Of a stretch of DNA of 29,977 nt, positions 1 to 7,732 are shown piece by piece. The notes beneath the pieces are model-generated. The model was not told the origin of the DNA. It ran no database searches and saw only the letters and a program-made list of their open reading frames with translations. The number at the start of each line of letters is the position of its first letter. Position 1 is the stretch's first letter. The position numbers and the translations under genes were made by a program. The stretch spans positions 1 through 29,977 of IMG/VR virus record IMGVR_UViG_3300049912_000031, one strand, 5' to 3'. Source of the DNA: a virus.

Positions 1-7
1 TTATATA

Positions 8-15
8 TATATTTG
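8..15 (+). promoter_or_regulatory. Possible Bacteroidota -7 promoter element
   Basis: The octamer TATATTTG matches the Bacteroidota primary-sigma -7 consensus TAnnTTTG. The matching -33 TTG element would fall outside the window, so only half of the promoter can be seen. It lies just upstream of the micro-ORF chain and terminase genes and could start the late transcript. The surrounding sequence is very AT-rich, so chance occurrence is a real possibility. Confidence 0.3.
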
Positions 16-34
16 AAAGAGTTTATAAAAACAT

Positions 35-100
35 ATGTTTATGAAACTCCAAAAAAAACGACTCCGGGAAATTGAATACTTCAAACATAAAGGAAAATGA
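35..100 (+). CDS. Micro-ORF (21 aa), first of an overlapping chain
   Basis: A 21-codon ATG-to-TGA ORF encoding a Lys/Arg-rich peptide (starts MFMKLQKKRL). An in-frame alternative ATG lies at 41. Its TGA at 98-100 overlaps the next ATG at 97 in an ATGA arrangement, the same junction seen between many real genes in this window. I do not recognise the peptide. It could be a real small protein, a leader that couples translation into the terminase genes, or chance. The evidence is the junction geometry only. Confidence 0.3.
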   Translation: MFMKLQKKRLREIEYFKHKGK

Positions 101-153
101 TAACAAAAAATCGCTGCAAATGTGGAGGAAAGAAAAGACCACCGAAAAGATGA
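97..153 (+). CDS. Micro-ORF (18 aa), basic peptide with CxC
   Basis: An 18-codon ORF beginning MITKNRCKCGGKK and ending KRPPKR. It is strongly basic and has a Cys-x-Cys-Gly-Gly motif resembling half a zinc knuckle. It starts in the ATGA overlap with the preceding micro-ORF and stops in an ATGA overlap with the following one (ATG at 150, TGA at 151-153). No function is recognised. The two flanking stop/start overlaps are the main reason to list it. Confidence 0.3.
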   Translation: MITKNRCKCGGKKRPPKR

Positions 154-245
154 TGGAAGAACTTCTTATTCGATCCTGGTTATGGATTGAAATACGATTG
201 ACTCATGCTGAAATATTGAGAAATTATATTATCTGGGTGAACTAA
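150..245 (+). CDS. Small ORF (31 aa) directly upstream of terS
   Basis: A 31-codon ORF (starts MMEELLIRSW) predicted to form an amphipathic, mostly helical peptide rich in Leu, Ile and Trp. It begins in an ATGA overlap with the preceding micro-ORF and ends in a TAATG overlap with the terminase small subunit start at 245. This is exactly how annotated neighbours elsewhere in the genome are joined. The arrangement suggests translational coupling to terS. The product is not recognised. Confidence 0.42.
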   Translation: MMEELLIRSWLWIEIRLTHAEILRNYIIWVN

Positions 246-628
246 TGCCGGCACCAAAAGGAAATAAGAATGCTATTAATAATGACGGGGGAAGACCTCC
301 ATTATTTGATACTGTAAAAGATTTGCAGAATAAAATAGATGCTTATTTTAAAAGAAAGAAGGAAAGAAAAACAATTTGCGGACTTGCTTATTATCTTGGA
401 TTTGAGAGCAGACAATCATTTTATGATTATGAAAAGAGAGTTGAGTTCTCTTACACAATAAAAAGAGCGAGATTAAGAATTGAAATGGTTTATGAGAATA
501 ATCTTCAATCAGGATTCTCAACAGGATCTATTTTTGCTTTGAAAAATATGAGTTGGTCTGATAAACAGGAAATAGAACACAATCTAAATATTCAATCTTT
601 ACCCGATATAATAATCAAGAATAAATGA
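245..628 (+). CDS. terS: Terminase small subunit
   Basis: A 127-residue protein that would bind the packaging site on concatemeric DNA and load the large terminase subunit. The N-terminus carries a basic GxxKGNKNA...GGRPP segment, followed by a Lys/Arg-rich helical region and a helix-turn-helix-like stretch (about residues 42-75, including GLAYYLGF and SYTIKRARL). A C-terminal helix (FALKNMSWSDKQEIEH) follows, typical of small terminases in which the tail contacts TerL. The length is normal for the family. The gene overlaps the large subunit by 4 nt (ATGA), which is the expected partnership. The assignment rests on motif pattern and position, since small terminases diverge strongly. Confidence 0.8.
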   Translation: MPAPKGNKNAINNDGGRPPLFDTVKDLQNKIDAYFKRKKERKTICGLAYYLGFESRQSFYDYEKRVEFSYTIKRARLRIEMVYENNLQSGFSTGSIFALKNMSWSDKQEIEHNLNIQSLPDIIIKNK

Positions 629-2082
629 TTGAACAAACTGTCAGTGATCCTCAGATGGCGATGTTGAATAGTACCTCATCGCTTAATTTGTTTCTGGCAG
701 GGGTTGGATCGGGCAAAACGCATATCGGGGGGATACTTTCTTATCGTCTTGTGAAGATGTATCCAAGATGCCGGGGTTTCATTGGTGCGAATACTTATCT
801 TCAACTTACCCAATCAACCCTCTTCCGCATCCGTGAATACTGGAAATCTATCGGTATTGTTGAATATGACAAACAGATAAATCCTTCAGGTCATTATGTT
901 ATAAATAAGAAACCGCCTTCGCATTTTAATACTGAAGGTCATAATTTTGATGAGTATTACGGTATTATATCTTTCATAAATGGATGTGTTATTTTTACCG
1001 GGTCATTGGATCATGCAATAGCACATTACGGGAAAGAATTCGCCTGGGCCATCCTCGACGAGACTAAAGATTCTGATGAGACAGATATAAAAGAAGTTAT
1101 TCTCTCACGGCTACGACAGAAAGGTATTTATATCAAAGACGGTAAATTCGATTATGAAGGCACGGAATTGAATCCTGTTTATTTTCTTACCACTCCTGCA
1201 CGGGTTGACTGGATTAATGAACTCTTCGAACTTGAAAAATATATCGATGAGATTTCAGCGAAGATATATTCTGATAAGACATTTTTTGAAAAACAGTTCG
1301 GCAACAAGTTTGTAACTATCAGTTCCACATATCACAATCAATCGAATCTTCCTTCAGGATATATAGAGAGTCTCCGTGACAGTAATTCCGAAGAACGATT
1401 CAAAGCATTAGTTTATGCTAATCCTTTTTCAGTTGTTGGAGGAGAATTTTATTCTTCATTCAATAGGTTGAAACATGTTCAGAGGCTTTTATATCTTCCC
1501 GATCTCCCGGTCCATATATCATTTGACCAGAATACAGTCCCTTATAATACTGCTCTTATCTGGCAAGTATGGAAGGAAAAAGAACTATGGATATGTGCCT
1601 GTATTGATGAGATATGTCTTGAGAATCCCCGCAACTCGACAGAAGAGGTATGTGAGGAGTTTATAGCACGTTATCCGAAACATAAATCAGGTCTGTTCTA
1701 TTATGGTGATGCATCAGGCCATAATCGGTCTACTTTGAATAAAGATTTTAAACATCATTACGAGATAGTAGAATACAAACTGCGTAAATATCTTAATAAT
1801 GCATCAGACAGGACATTAATCCAGAATCCCTCACTTGTTAAGCGTAGGGATTTTATCAATCTACTCTTTGAAGATAAATTACCGATAAGATTAATCATTA
1901 ATGAGACTTGTAAAAAGACAATAGCTGATTTCATGTATGTCAAACAGGCTATTGACGGGGGGAAAGATAAACATATTGTCACGGATCCCGAGTCGGGAGA
2001 GAAATATCAGAAATACGGGCATTGTACAGATGCCGCAGATTATTTACTTGTTGAATTATTTAAAAACTTTTATAATGGATAA
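625..2082 (+). CDS. terL: Terminase large subunit (packaging ATPase/nuclease)
   Basis: The DNA packaging motor, 485 residues. It has an N-terminal ATPase with Walker A at residues 25-32 (AGVGSGKT; K31, T32) and Walker B at 141-146 (WAILDE; catalytic E146). A C-terminal RNase H-fold nuclease follows, whose metal-binding acids are probably D301 (ISFDQN), D362 (YGDASG) and D469/D472 (HCTDAADYLL). The length is normal for a full two-domain subunit, and both active sites look intact. It starts in a 4-nt overlap with terS and precedes the portal gene, as in most tailed phages. The TerL would cut and pump DNA through the portal into the prohead. Confidence 0.95.
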   Translation: MIEQTVSDPQMAMLNSTSSLNLFLAGVGSGKTHIGGILSYRLVKMYPRCRGFIGANTYLQLTQSTLFRIREYWKSIGIVEYDKQINPSGHYVINKKPPSHFNTEGHNFDEYYGIISFINGCVIFTGSLDHAIAHYGKEFAWAILDETKDSDETDIKEVILSRLRQKGIYIKDGKFDYEGTELNPVYFLTTPARVDWINELFELEKYIDEISAKIYSDKTFFEKQFGNKFVTISSTYHNQSNLPSGYIESLRDSNSEERFKALVYANPFSVVGGEFYSSFNRLKHVQRLLYLPDLPVHISFDQNTVPYNTALIWQVWKEKELWICACIDEICLENPRNSTEEVCEEFIARYPKHKSGLFYYGDASGHNRSTLNKDFKHHYEIVEYKLRKYLNNASDRTLIQNPSLVKRRDFINLLFEDKLPIRLIINETCKKTIADFMYVKQAIDGGKDKHIVTDPESGEKYQKYGHCTDAADYLLVELFKNFYNG

Positions 2083-2326
2083 CAAAATTATAATTTGTTC
2101 TTGTAATTCATTAGAACATCAGATGATGTTGTGGCATGATAAAGAAGATAATGAAATAATTTTATATACAGAGATTCATTTAATCACATATCATAATTTC
2201 TTTAAGCGTTTATGGTATGGTATTAGATATGTTTTTGGATATAAGAGTCGCTTTGGCGCATGGGATGAATTTATATTTGATGATGAAAATTATAGAAAGT
2301 TAAAAGAATTTATAAACTCAAGATAA
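2075..2326 (+). CDS. Conserved small phage protein between terL and portal
   Basis: An 83-residue protein starting MDNKIIICSCNSLEHQ. I chose the ATG at 2075, which overlaps the terL stop by 8 nt. The longer reading from 1937 runs deep into terL and lacks this N-terminus. The N-terminal CSCNSLEHQ motif, a central HLITYHNFFKRLWYG stretch and a YKSRFGAWDEF motif give the protein a distinctive look that I associate with small hypothetical proteins of Bacteroidota phages. Function is unknown. The Cys-His cluster (C9, C11, H15) could bind metal. The stop at 2326 overlaps the portal start, so the three genes are probably translationally coupled. Confidence 0.75.
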   Translation: MDNKIIICSCNSLEHQMMLWHDKEDNEIILYTEIHLITYHNFFKRLWYGIRYVFGYKSRFGAWDEFIFDDENYRKLKEFINSR

Positions 2327-4104
2327 TGGATAAGGTCGCAGGGTTGGAGTTATTGAAAGAAGTTGTCAAAGAAAACAAGACACACCAGGATTACAAGAGA
2401 GTCACGGAACTAGCAGATAAATATTTTAAGTTAGTGACCGGCAATGGTATTGATACTTTATTGCAACAGATAATAACCAGGGAGACAGAAGATGAGTTTG
2501 AACAAAGGACAAAAATAACGAAATCAGTGTGTCCGGCTATTCTCAACTCTACAAAACTGCCCTTTCAGAAAGCATCACGTAAACAACCTATCGTAAGGAA
2601 AATTGAGTTTAAGAATAATTCAGAAGAACAGAAAACTGAACTGGAATTATTCATTGGTAAATACTGGGGTGACAAATCACTGGAGAAATTCCTTGAATAT
2701 GCATTTATAGATTATAACTATACTGATCCTAATGCTTTCCTGATAACAGAATTCGGGGCATTTGACAACCTTAAAGAGAAAGCCCAGCCATATCCTTTCA
2801 TCGCTACCTCGGAAGAATGCGTGATGTTTGAATATCAAAACGAGATACTCGATTATCTTATTGTCCGGCTGCCGATAACCTATCTCGACAAAGGATCGCC
2901 TCAACCGGGATTCAAATATACTATGTATTTAGGTATGGATACTATCGAATTGGTCCAGGTATCTGAAGATGAGAAATTAAATAAAGATGTTATCGAGATA
3001 GAAAAGAAATATTACCTATTGACTTATTTTGAACCCAAGAATGAGAAAGTTCCTGCTGTCAGGTTTGGTTATCTGAGAGATATAGAGACTAAAGGAAGGA
3101 CTTTTATATCAGTGTTTCATCCCGTACTCTGTTATCTTGAGAAGACTCTGAAGATTGACTCTGAACTGGATCTCTCAACGGCGATGACGGCATTTCCACA
3201 GAGATTTGCTTATGTAACTCCGTGTACCGTCCGTGAATGCAGCAAAGGATATCTTCCTGATGGTAATGAATGTTCCGTATGTCATGGCACGGGTGTTCAG
3301 CCTATGCATCGGGGCACTATGGATATGATAACACTTGCCCTGCCAAAAGATCCCACGCAGATGGTTGCACTGGATAATATGCTTGTTTATAAAGCTCCTC
3401 CGATTGAACTATTGACATTTCAGAAAGACTATATTGAATACCTGAAGATTTCAGTTCAGAATATGATGTTTAATGCCGATCCGCTTCAACGATCAGAAGT
3501 AACGCAGACGGCAACCGAGGTAGTGAATAAGGGAGATAATATGAATGATACTCTTTATCCTTTCGGGAGACAATATTCTTCTATCTGGGAATTTGTCGTT
3601 AAAGATATAGCTACATTCACGGATTTAAACAACGAACTGACTGTACAGCATAAGTTCCCGACAGATTTCAAGATGAAGAGTCTTGAAGAGTTGATGACAG
3701 AACTGCAGACTGCCAAAAATGCCGGAGCTTCAACTTCAACTATTTCGGCTATTGAAGATGATATAAACGAAATACTTTACAGCGATCGTCCGGAAGAACT
3801 TAAAGAAATAAAAATCAAGAATGAGATCAATCCTTTCCGGGGATATAGCGAGGCAGATATACGATTTATAATCTCTCAGAATAATGTTCCGCTTTATTCA
3901 AGGACTCTTTGGGAGAATTTTGAGAGCATATTCCAGGATTTAGAGACAGAGAATCCTGAATTCTTTGATTTTGCCTATTCGAAGATTGTTAAACTGGTCA
4001 AAGCAAAGACCCAGGAATATATGGCGAATATATCAGGAGAGCAAGATGCTCAAGCAAAAAAAGATGCCGAAACATTTGCAAAACAAAATCCATTCGGAGG
4101 TTAA
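2326..4104 (+). CDS. Portal protein with embedded Cys4 zinc-finger-like insert
   Basis: A 592-residue protein in the canonical portal position after terL. It would form the dodecameric ring at the unique capsid vertex through which DNA passes. Support is position, length and a largely alpha/beta organisation with long C-terminal helices (about residues 450-590), including an Ala/Gln/Lys-rich tail. Residues 300-323 contain C300-x4-C305-x10-C316-x2-C319 followed by HGTG, which resembles a DnaJ-type or rubredoxin-like zinc knuckle. I would not expect such a module in a classic HK97-type portal. The start at 2326 overlaps the preceding stop. I am confident of the portal role from context and less so from motifs. 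Confidence 0.8.
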   Translation: MDKVAGLELLKEVVKENKTHQDYKRVTELADKYFKLVTGNGIDTLLQQIITRETEDEFEQRTKITKSVCPAILNSTKLPFQKASRKQPIVRKIEFKNNSEEQKTELELFIGKYWGDKSLEKFLEYAFIDYNYTDPNAFLITEFGAFDNLKEKAQPYPFIATSEECVMFEYQNEILDYLIVRLPITYLDKGSPQPGFKYTMYLGMDTIELVQVSEDEKLNKDVIEIEKKYYLLTYFEPKNEKVPAVRFGYLRDIETKGRTFISVFHPVLCYLEKTLKIDSELDLSTAMTAFPQRFAYVTPCTVRECSKGYLPDGNECSVCHGTGVQPMHRGTMDMITLALPKDPTQMVALDNMLVYKAPPIELLTFQKDYIEYLKISVQNMMFNADPLQRSEVTQTATEVVNKGDNMNDTLYPFGRQYSSIWEFVVKDIATFTDLNNELTVQHKFPTDFKMKSLEELMTELQTAKNAGASTSTISAIEDDINEILYSDRPEELKEIKIKNEINPFRGYSEADIRFIISQNNVPLYSRTLWENFESIFQDLETENPEFFDFAYSKIVKLVKAKTQEYMANISGEQDAQAKKDAETFAKQNPFGG

Positions 4105-4105
4105 A

Positions 4106-4306
4106 ATGGGTAGAAGAGCAAGCAGGGATTTAAAGCCATTAAGCCAGGTAGCTATTATTGATGAACCAATTCTTCAACAGATAGTTGCTGAAGTTGTTCC
4201 TTTGGTCAATCAGGGATCCGATGGCGGGTCTGTTTTGTTATCTGAAACTTATAATAAAGATGCTAATGATAGTATATTGATATGTTCACAATATAATCCA
4301 GATTAA
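4106..4306 (+). CDS. Small protein upstream of fibre gene
   Basis: A 66-residue protein starting MGRRASRDLKPL. I chose the ATG at 4106 over the upstream in-frame reading from 3965, which would overlap the portal gene by 140 nt. A GGAGGT sequence at 4096-4101 sits 4 nt before this start, supporting the choice. The protein has a basic N-terminus, a hydrophobic helix (EPILQQIVAEVVPLV) and an Asn/Asp-rich end. Its stop abuts the fibre gene ATG at 4307. I do not recognise it. By position it could help assemble or attach the fibre. Confidence 0.65.
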   Translation: MGRRASRDLKPLSQVAIIDEPILQQIVAEVVPLVNQGSDGGSVLLSETYNKDANDSILICSQYNPD

Positions 4307-5623
4307 ATGAGTTTAGCAAGATTTCAATTACCTTATGTGACGACTGTTCAGCGAATGGCAGTCATACCAAAAGACAGGGATGTTCTTTTCGATACTGATG
4401 AAAGGACTATCTATATTGGCAATGGGATAACTTATGGCGGTGTTGCCCTTGCCACGATTGACATATCAGGCAAGGTAGATAAGATAACAGGTTATTCACT
4501 TGTTGCCAATATAGAAATAGCAAAGATACACACTCCGGGAAGTGATAATCAGGATTTATCTGATTTACAGCCAAAGGAATCAGGCAAGGGACTTTCAACA
4601 AATGATTATACAGATGCTGAAGAAACTAAACTGGCAGGAATTGAGACAGGGGCAAATAATTATACCCACCCTGCAAATCATTCTCCTTCAATAATAACTC
4701 AAAATTCGACTAATCGTTTTGTTTCCGATACGGAGAAATCTACGTGGAATGGCAAACAGGATTCACTTGGATTTACTCCTGTTGCCAATGATGATTACCG
4801 TCTTGCTGATGCCCGCCCTGCAAATGATGTTTATTCATGGGCAAAAAATGCTTATAAACCCTCTTATACGCCTTCTGAAGTAGGAGCTGAACCGGCAAAT
4901 ATAAATATTCAGAATCATGTAACTGCCACTCATGCTCCGAGTAATGCAGTCCCATTGGCAACGGTCAAGGCTGATTCTGAGATATCAGATGCAATAGATA
5001 AAACACATAGCAATATTTTAGATCATTCAAATAGCCAGGACCATTCACATACAAACAAGACTCAACTTGATTTAGTGACAGATGGGGATCATGATATTTC
5101 TGCTCATGCTGCAATCGTTAATTGGCAGTCCGTTTACAGAACAATATTAGATTCAACAGGCAGTCATATTGCTGCAAAAGTAGCAGGGACATACGGGATA
5201 CCTCAAGGTCAACCACTTGCAGTTTCAGGAACAGGGACTCTTTATGCTCTGAATACAATTTATATTGATTCGGCTGACTATCCGACCATTGACGGCAAGG
5301 CAGCAAAATTAAGAGTACGTTGTAATATTGCCTGTAATGATGTGGCTCCTTTTACAGGAACCTTTGTCGTGGGGCTTCATCCTGTCACCCGTCCAGGAAC
5401 ATCAGGAGGAGCGGGAGTTTGTATTTATACAATAGGATCAGCAGTTACAGGATCAACAGTCACGGGGACTAATCTTGCAGCAGACTCACAAAATAATTTG
5501 GTGGGTTCGGATTTCGCATTGCCTGCAAATGGATTTTACGTTTTGGCGGTAGTTACTTCGGCAACTATGGCGACAAGTTCACATTGTCATGTTTCGGCAA
5601 GTTTACAGATAAGAAATGCCTAA
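4307..5623 (+). CDS. Fibre protein (head or tail fibre)
   Basis: A 438-residue fibrous virion protein. Residues 1-45 (RDVLFDTDERTIYIGNG) match the small N-terminal domain often found at the base of phage fibres, in which an R/P, DTD and IGDG-like pattern recurs. The middle is a repetitive, Asn/Thr/Ala/His-rich shaft with typical fibre phrases (LSTNDYTDAEETKLAGIE, TNRFVSDTEKSTWNGK). Residues from about 270 form a compact beta-rich tip candidate. The gene lies between portal and minor head genes, not with the tail genes, so a capsid (head) fibre is plausible. The three glycosyltransferases that follow may act on it. It overlaps the first of them by 8 nt. Confidence 0.75.
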   Translation: MSLARFQLPYVTTVQRMAVIPKDRDVLFDTDERTIYIGNGITYGGVALATIDISGKVDKITGYSLVANIEIAKIHTPGSDNQDLSDLQPKESGKGLSTNDYTDAEETKLAGIETGANNYTHPANHSPSIITQNSTNRFVSDTEKSTWNGKQDSLGFTPVANDDYRLADARPANDVYSWAKNAYKPSYTPSEVGAEPANINIQNHVTATHAPSNAVPLATVKADSEISDAIDKTHSNILDHSNSQDHSHTNKTQLDLVTDGDHDISAHAAIVNWQSVYRTILDSTGSHIAAKVAGTYGIPQGQPLAVSGTGTLYALNTIYIDSADYPTIDGKAAKLRVRCNIACNDVAPFTGTFVVGLHPVTRPGTSGGAGVCIYTIGSAVTGSTVTGTNLAADSQNNLVGSDFALPANGFYVLAVVTSATMATSSHCHVSASLQIRNA

Positions 5624-6236
5624 ATATTCAGTTGTCATACCATCTTTATTGGCTGATTACAGAACAGCAGCCAAAGATCGCGATAAGAAGATCATCCGGG
5701 CTGTGAATTCTGTATTATTACAGACTTACCAGGACTTTGAAGTGATCATCATAGCTGATGGATGCCAGAAGACTGTTGAAGTGATGAAGCAGGTCATGGA
5801 TCCGAGAATCAGCACTATTCTTATTACAAGAAATAAATTATGGTCAGGCGAACCTCGCAATGCAGGGATACAAAACGCAACAGGGGAGTTTATCATATAT
5901 CTTGATATTGATGATCTTTATGGAGAGAATCATTTACAGATTGTTGCAGATCAGTTAAATAGTTACGACTGGGTATGGTTCGATGATATACGTTATTCGC
6001 CGAGACAGAAACAATGGTATGTCAATCCCTGTGAGATAACGCAGATTTCCAGACATGGGACTTCGAATATATGTCATAAAAGATTATTACCCGTCAAGTG
6101 GGATCATTCAGGATATGCACATGATTTTTATTTTGTCAGGCAACTGAGAGATAATAAGAATTATACGAAGATATATAATACCGAGTATTATGTCATGCAT
6201 GTACCTAATGCCAATACAGGAGGGTATGATTTATGA
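5616..6236 (+). CDS. Glycosyltransferase, family 2 type (first of three)
   Basis: A 206-residue GT-A-fold glycosyltransferase that would transfer a sugar from a nucleotide-sugar donor. The N-terminus has the typical strand (YSVVIPSLL), then NSVLLQTYQDFEVIIIADG. These are followed by GEPRNAGIQNATGEFIIYLDIDD, where D97-x-D99 is the metal-binding DxD motif. Residues after 150 should form the acceptor side. It is short but carries the complete catalytic half. It overlaps the fibre gene by 8 nt and the next transferase by 4 nt (ATGA), so the three transferases form one translational unit with the fibre. Substrate and acceptor cannot be read from sequence. Confidence 0.88.
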   Translation: MPKYSVVIPSLLADYRTAAKDRDKKIIRAVNSVLLQTYQDFEVIIIADGCQKTVEVMKQVMDPRISTILITRNKLWSGEPRNAGIQNATGEFIIYLDIDDLYGENHLQIVADQLNSYDWVWFDDIRYSPRQKQWYVNPCEITQISRHGTSNICHKRLLPVKWDHSGYAHDFYFVRQLRDNKNYTKIYNTEYYVMHVPNANTGGYDL

Positions 6237-6850
6237 AAGTTGCCGCCGTTACGATAACTTACAATCGGCTGGATTTAACTAAAAAGACAGTTGAAAGTTT
6301 TTACGATAAGACTTCAGTTGATTATCATCTCTTTATTGACAATGGTTCTACTGACGGCACACGGGAATATCTTAAAGATTTCAATCATATCTTACTGGAT
6401 AAGAATTTCGGCATTGCCTATGCTTTTCGTGATGCGGTAAACAGGTTAAAAGAATACGATTATATCCTTAAACTTGATAATGATGTAGAGACAGTAACGC
6501 CGGATATAATAAACAGGATGCTGGAGTTTTATGAAAAGAATGGTCAGAATTATGTTTGTTCTCCTGTCGATCTTAATCTTGATCCTAAATTTGCACCTGC
6601 TATATTATTCAAAGGCAGCCTCAATGGATTCAATATAAATCTTACCACGCATACAGGCGGAGCTTTCCAGCTGGCTCCGGCGAGTATATGCAAGAGATTA
6701 TGTCTGGAATTCAGGCATCTTAAATTTGGTGATTATATGATAGGCAAGTATTATCGCCGTCATGCTTATCGTCCTGTTTATCTCATGGATTTAGAGATGA
6801 AACATATAGGTATTAACTATTCGACACCTCATGCAGAATATGTCTTATGA
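6233..6850 (+). CDS. Glycosyltransferase, family 2 type (second of three)
   Basis: A 205-residue GT2-like enzyme. It shows the classic opening VAAVTITYNRLDLTKKTVESF, the nucleotide-binding DNGSTDGT motif at residues 36-43, and the LDND (residues 81-84) DxD equivalent. A TGGAFQLAP segment near residue 140 is in the usual acceptor-loop position. It is the most canonical of the three transferases. It is coupled to the first by ATGA overlap and overlaps the third by about 20 nt. The tight packing and distinct sequences suggest sequential action on one glycan, which is inference. Confidence 0.9.
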   Translation: MKVAAVTITYNRLDLTKKTVESFYDKTSVDYHLFIDNGSTDGTREYLKDFNHILLDKNFGIAYAFRDAVNRLKEYDYILKLDNDVETVTPDIINRMLEFYEKNGQNYVCSPVDLNLDPKFAPAILFKGSLNGFNINLTTHTGGAFQLAPASICKRLCLEFRHLKFGDYMIGKYYRRHAYRPVYLMDLEMKHIGINYSTPHAEYVL

Positions 6851-7508
6851 TCTTATTATAGTATCACAAAGCACTCCTGCGCTTATTCCTGTCACCCAGC
6901 GATGTATTGACTCGGCAAGGGAAGATATGGCAGAACTTAATATTGTTGTCATAGAGACAGGACAACCATATAAATATAATGTTGATAAAATAATAGAATA
7001 TAACGGCGAATTCAATTATAACCGTGCTTTGAATATGGGATTAAAATATGCGAAGAACGAAATCCATATATTAGCTAATAATGATCTTGTCTTTCATCCG
7101 GGATGGTCAAAGATAGGTGATCTGATGAAAGCAAATGGTTATCATTCCGCTTCATGTGCGACAGGCGATATTAAACAGGGTGAATGTCTGTATGAAGGTT
7201 ATTCAATAGAGACTATACTTGCAGGATGGTGTATATTTATAGATGATTATTGTCTTGAAAAGATAGGTCAGCTTGATGAAACGATGTCATTCTGGTTCTC
7301 GGATAATCTTTATGCCTGCCAGATAAAAGCCGCAGGGATAAAACATGCTTTATTTTGTAATTGCCGGGTAGATCATTTAGTAAGCCAGACATTACGTAAA
7401 CAACCGTCACGGATAAGAAGACAATACCAGATAGGAGAATTTCGTAAGTTTAATGAAAGATTAAGATATTATGCCCAAAGAGAAATCACTGACAAAAGTT
7501 ATTCCTAA
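6831..7508 (+). CDS. Glycosyltransferase, family 2-like (third of three)
   Basis: A 225-residue GT-A-like protein. The N-terminal strand is YDLIIVSQSTP, followed by FNYNRALNMGLKYAKNEIHILANNDLVFHPGW, in which NND (residues 83-85) replaces the DxD motif in a pattern common among GT2 relatives. A later LAGWCIFIDDYCLEKIGQLDE segment matches the acceptor and catalytic region of rhamnosyl-type GT2 enzymes. A second ATG at 6840 would give 222 residues and a shorter overlap with the preceding gene, and may be the real start. The 3' end overlaps the next small gene by 38 nt. Family is clear, donor and acceptor unknown. Confidence 0.82.
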   Translation: MQNMSYDLIIVSQSTPALIPVTQRCIDSAREDMAELNIVVIETGQPYKYNVDKIIEYNGEFNYNRALNMGLKYAKNEIHILANNDLVFHPGWSKIGDLMKANGYHSASCATGDIKQGECLYEGYSIETILAGWCIFIDDYCLEKIGQLDETMSFWFSDNLYACQIKAAGIKHALFCNCRVDHLVSQTLRKQPSRIRRQYQIGEFRKFNERLRYYAQREITDKSYS

Positions 7509-7713
7509 TATCTATAAAAGGAATGCAGAGAATATAGGTTTGTTTTTCTTTGTTAAAGCACAGAAACAAATAATTCCTACTGTGACACTTGACCAGGCGA
7601 TAATGAATTTTTTTCGTTTTGCAGAGATATCACTCGATGAATGGGATCTCGAAAGCGCACGAACTACATATAACAGGATGCAGAAAGATTTTTATGACGA
7701 TTGCAGATCATAG
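7471..7713 (+). CDS. Conserved small phage protein in head module
   Basis: An 80-residue helical protein starting MPKEKSLTKVIPNIY, with NAENIGLFFFVKAQKQIIPTVTLDQAI and a C-terminal acidic helix (SLDEWDLESARTTYNRMQKDFY). The long overlap (38 nt) with the glycosyltransferase upstream and good protein-like composition support it as real. It looks like a helix-rich hypothetical protein I associate with Bacteroidota phages, just upstream of the minor head gene. Function is unknown; a DNA- or RNA-binding helical fold is possible. The gap to the next gene is 19 nt. Confidence 0.72.
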   Translation: MPKEKSLTKVIPNIYKRNAENIGLFFFVKAQKQIIPTVTLDQAIMNFFRFAEISLDEWDLESARTTYNRMQKDFYDDCRS

Positions 7714-7732
7714 AATATTTAAAGAGAATTAA

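Noticed and set aside
1937-2074. Longer N-terminus for the small gene after terL
   Set aside because: It would extend 138 nt into terL; the ATG at 2075 gives a compact protein with a recognisable conserved N-terminus.
3965-4105. Longer N-terminus for the small gene after portal
   Set aside because: It lies in the alternate frame of the portal C-terminus; ATG 4106 has a GGAGGT 4 nt upstream.
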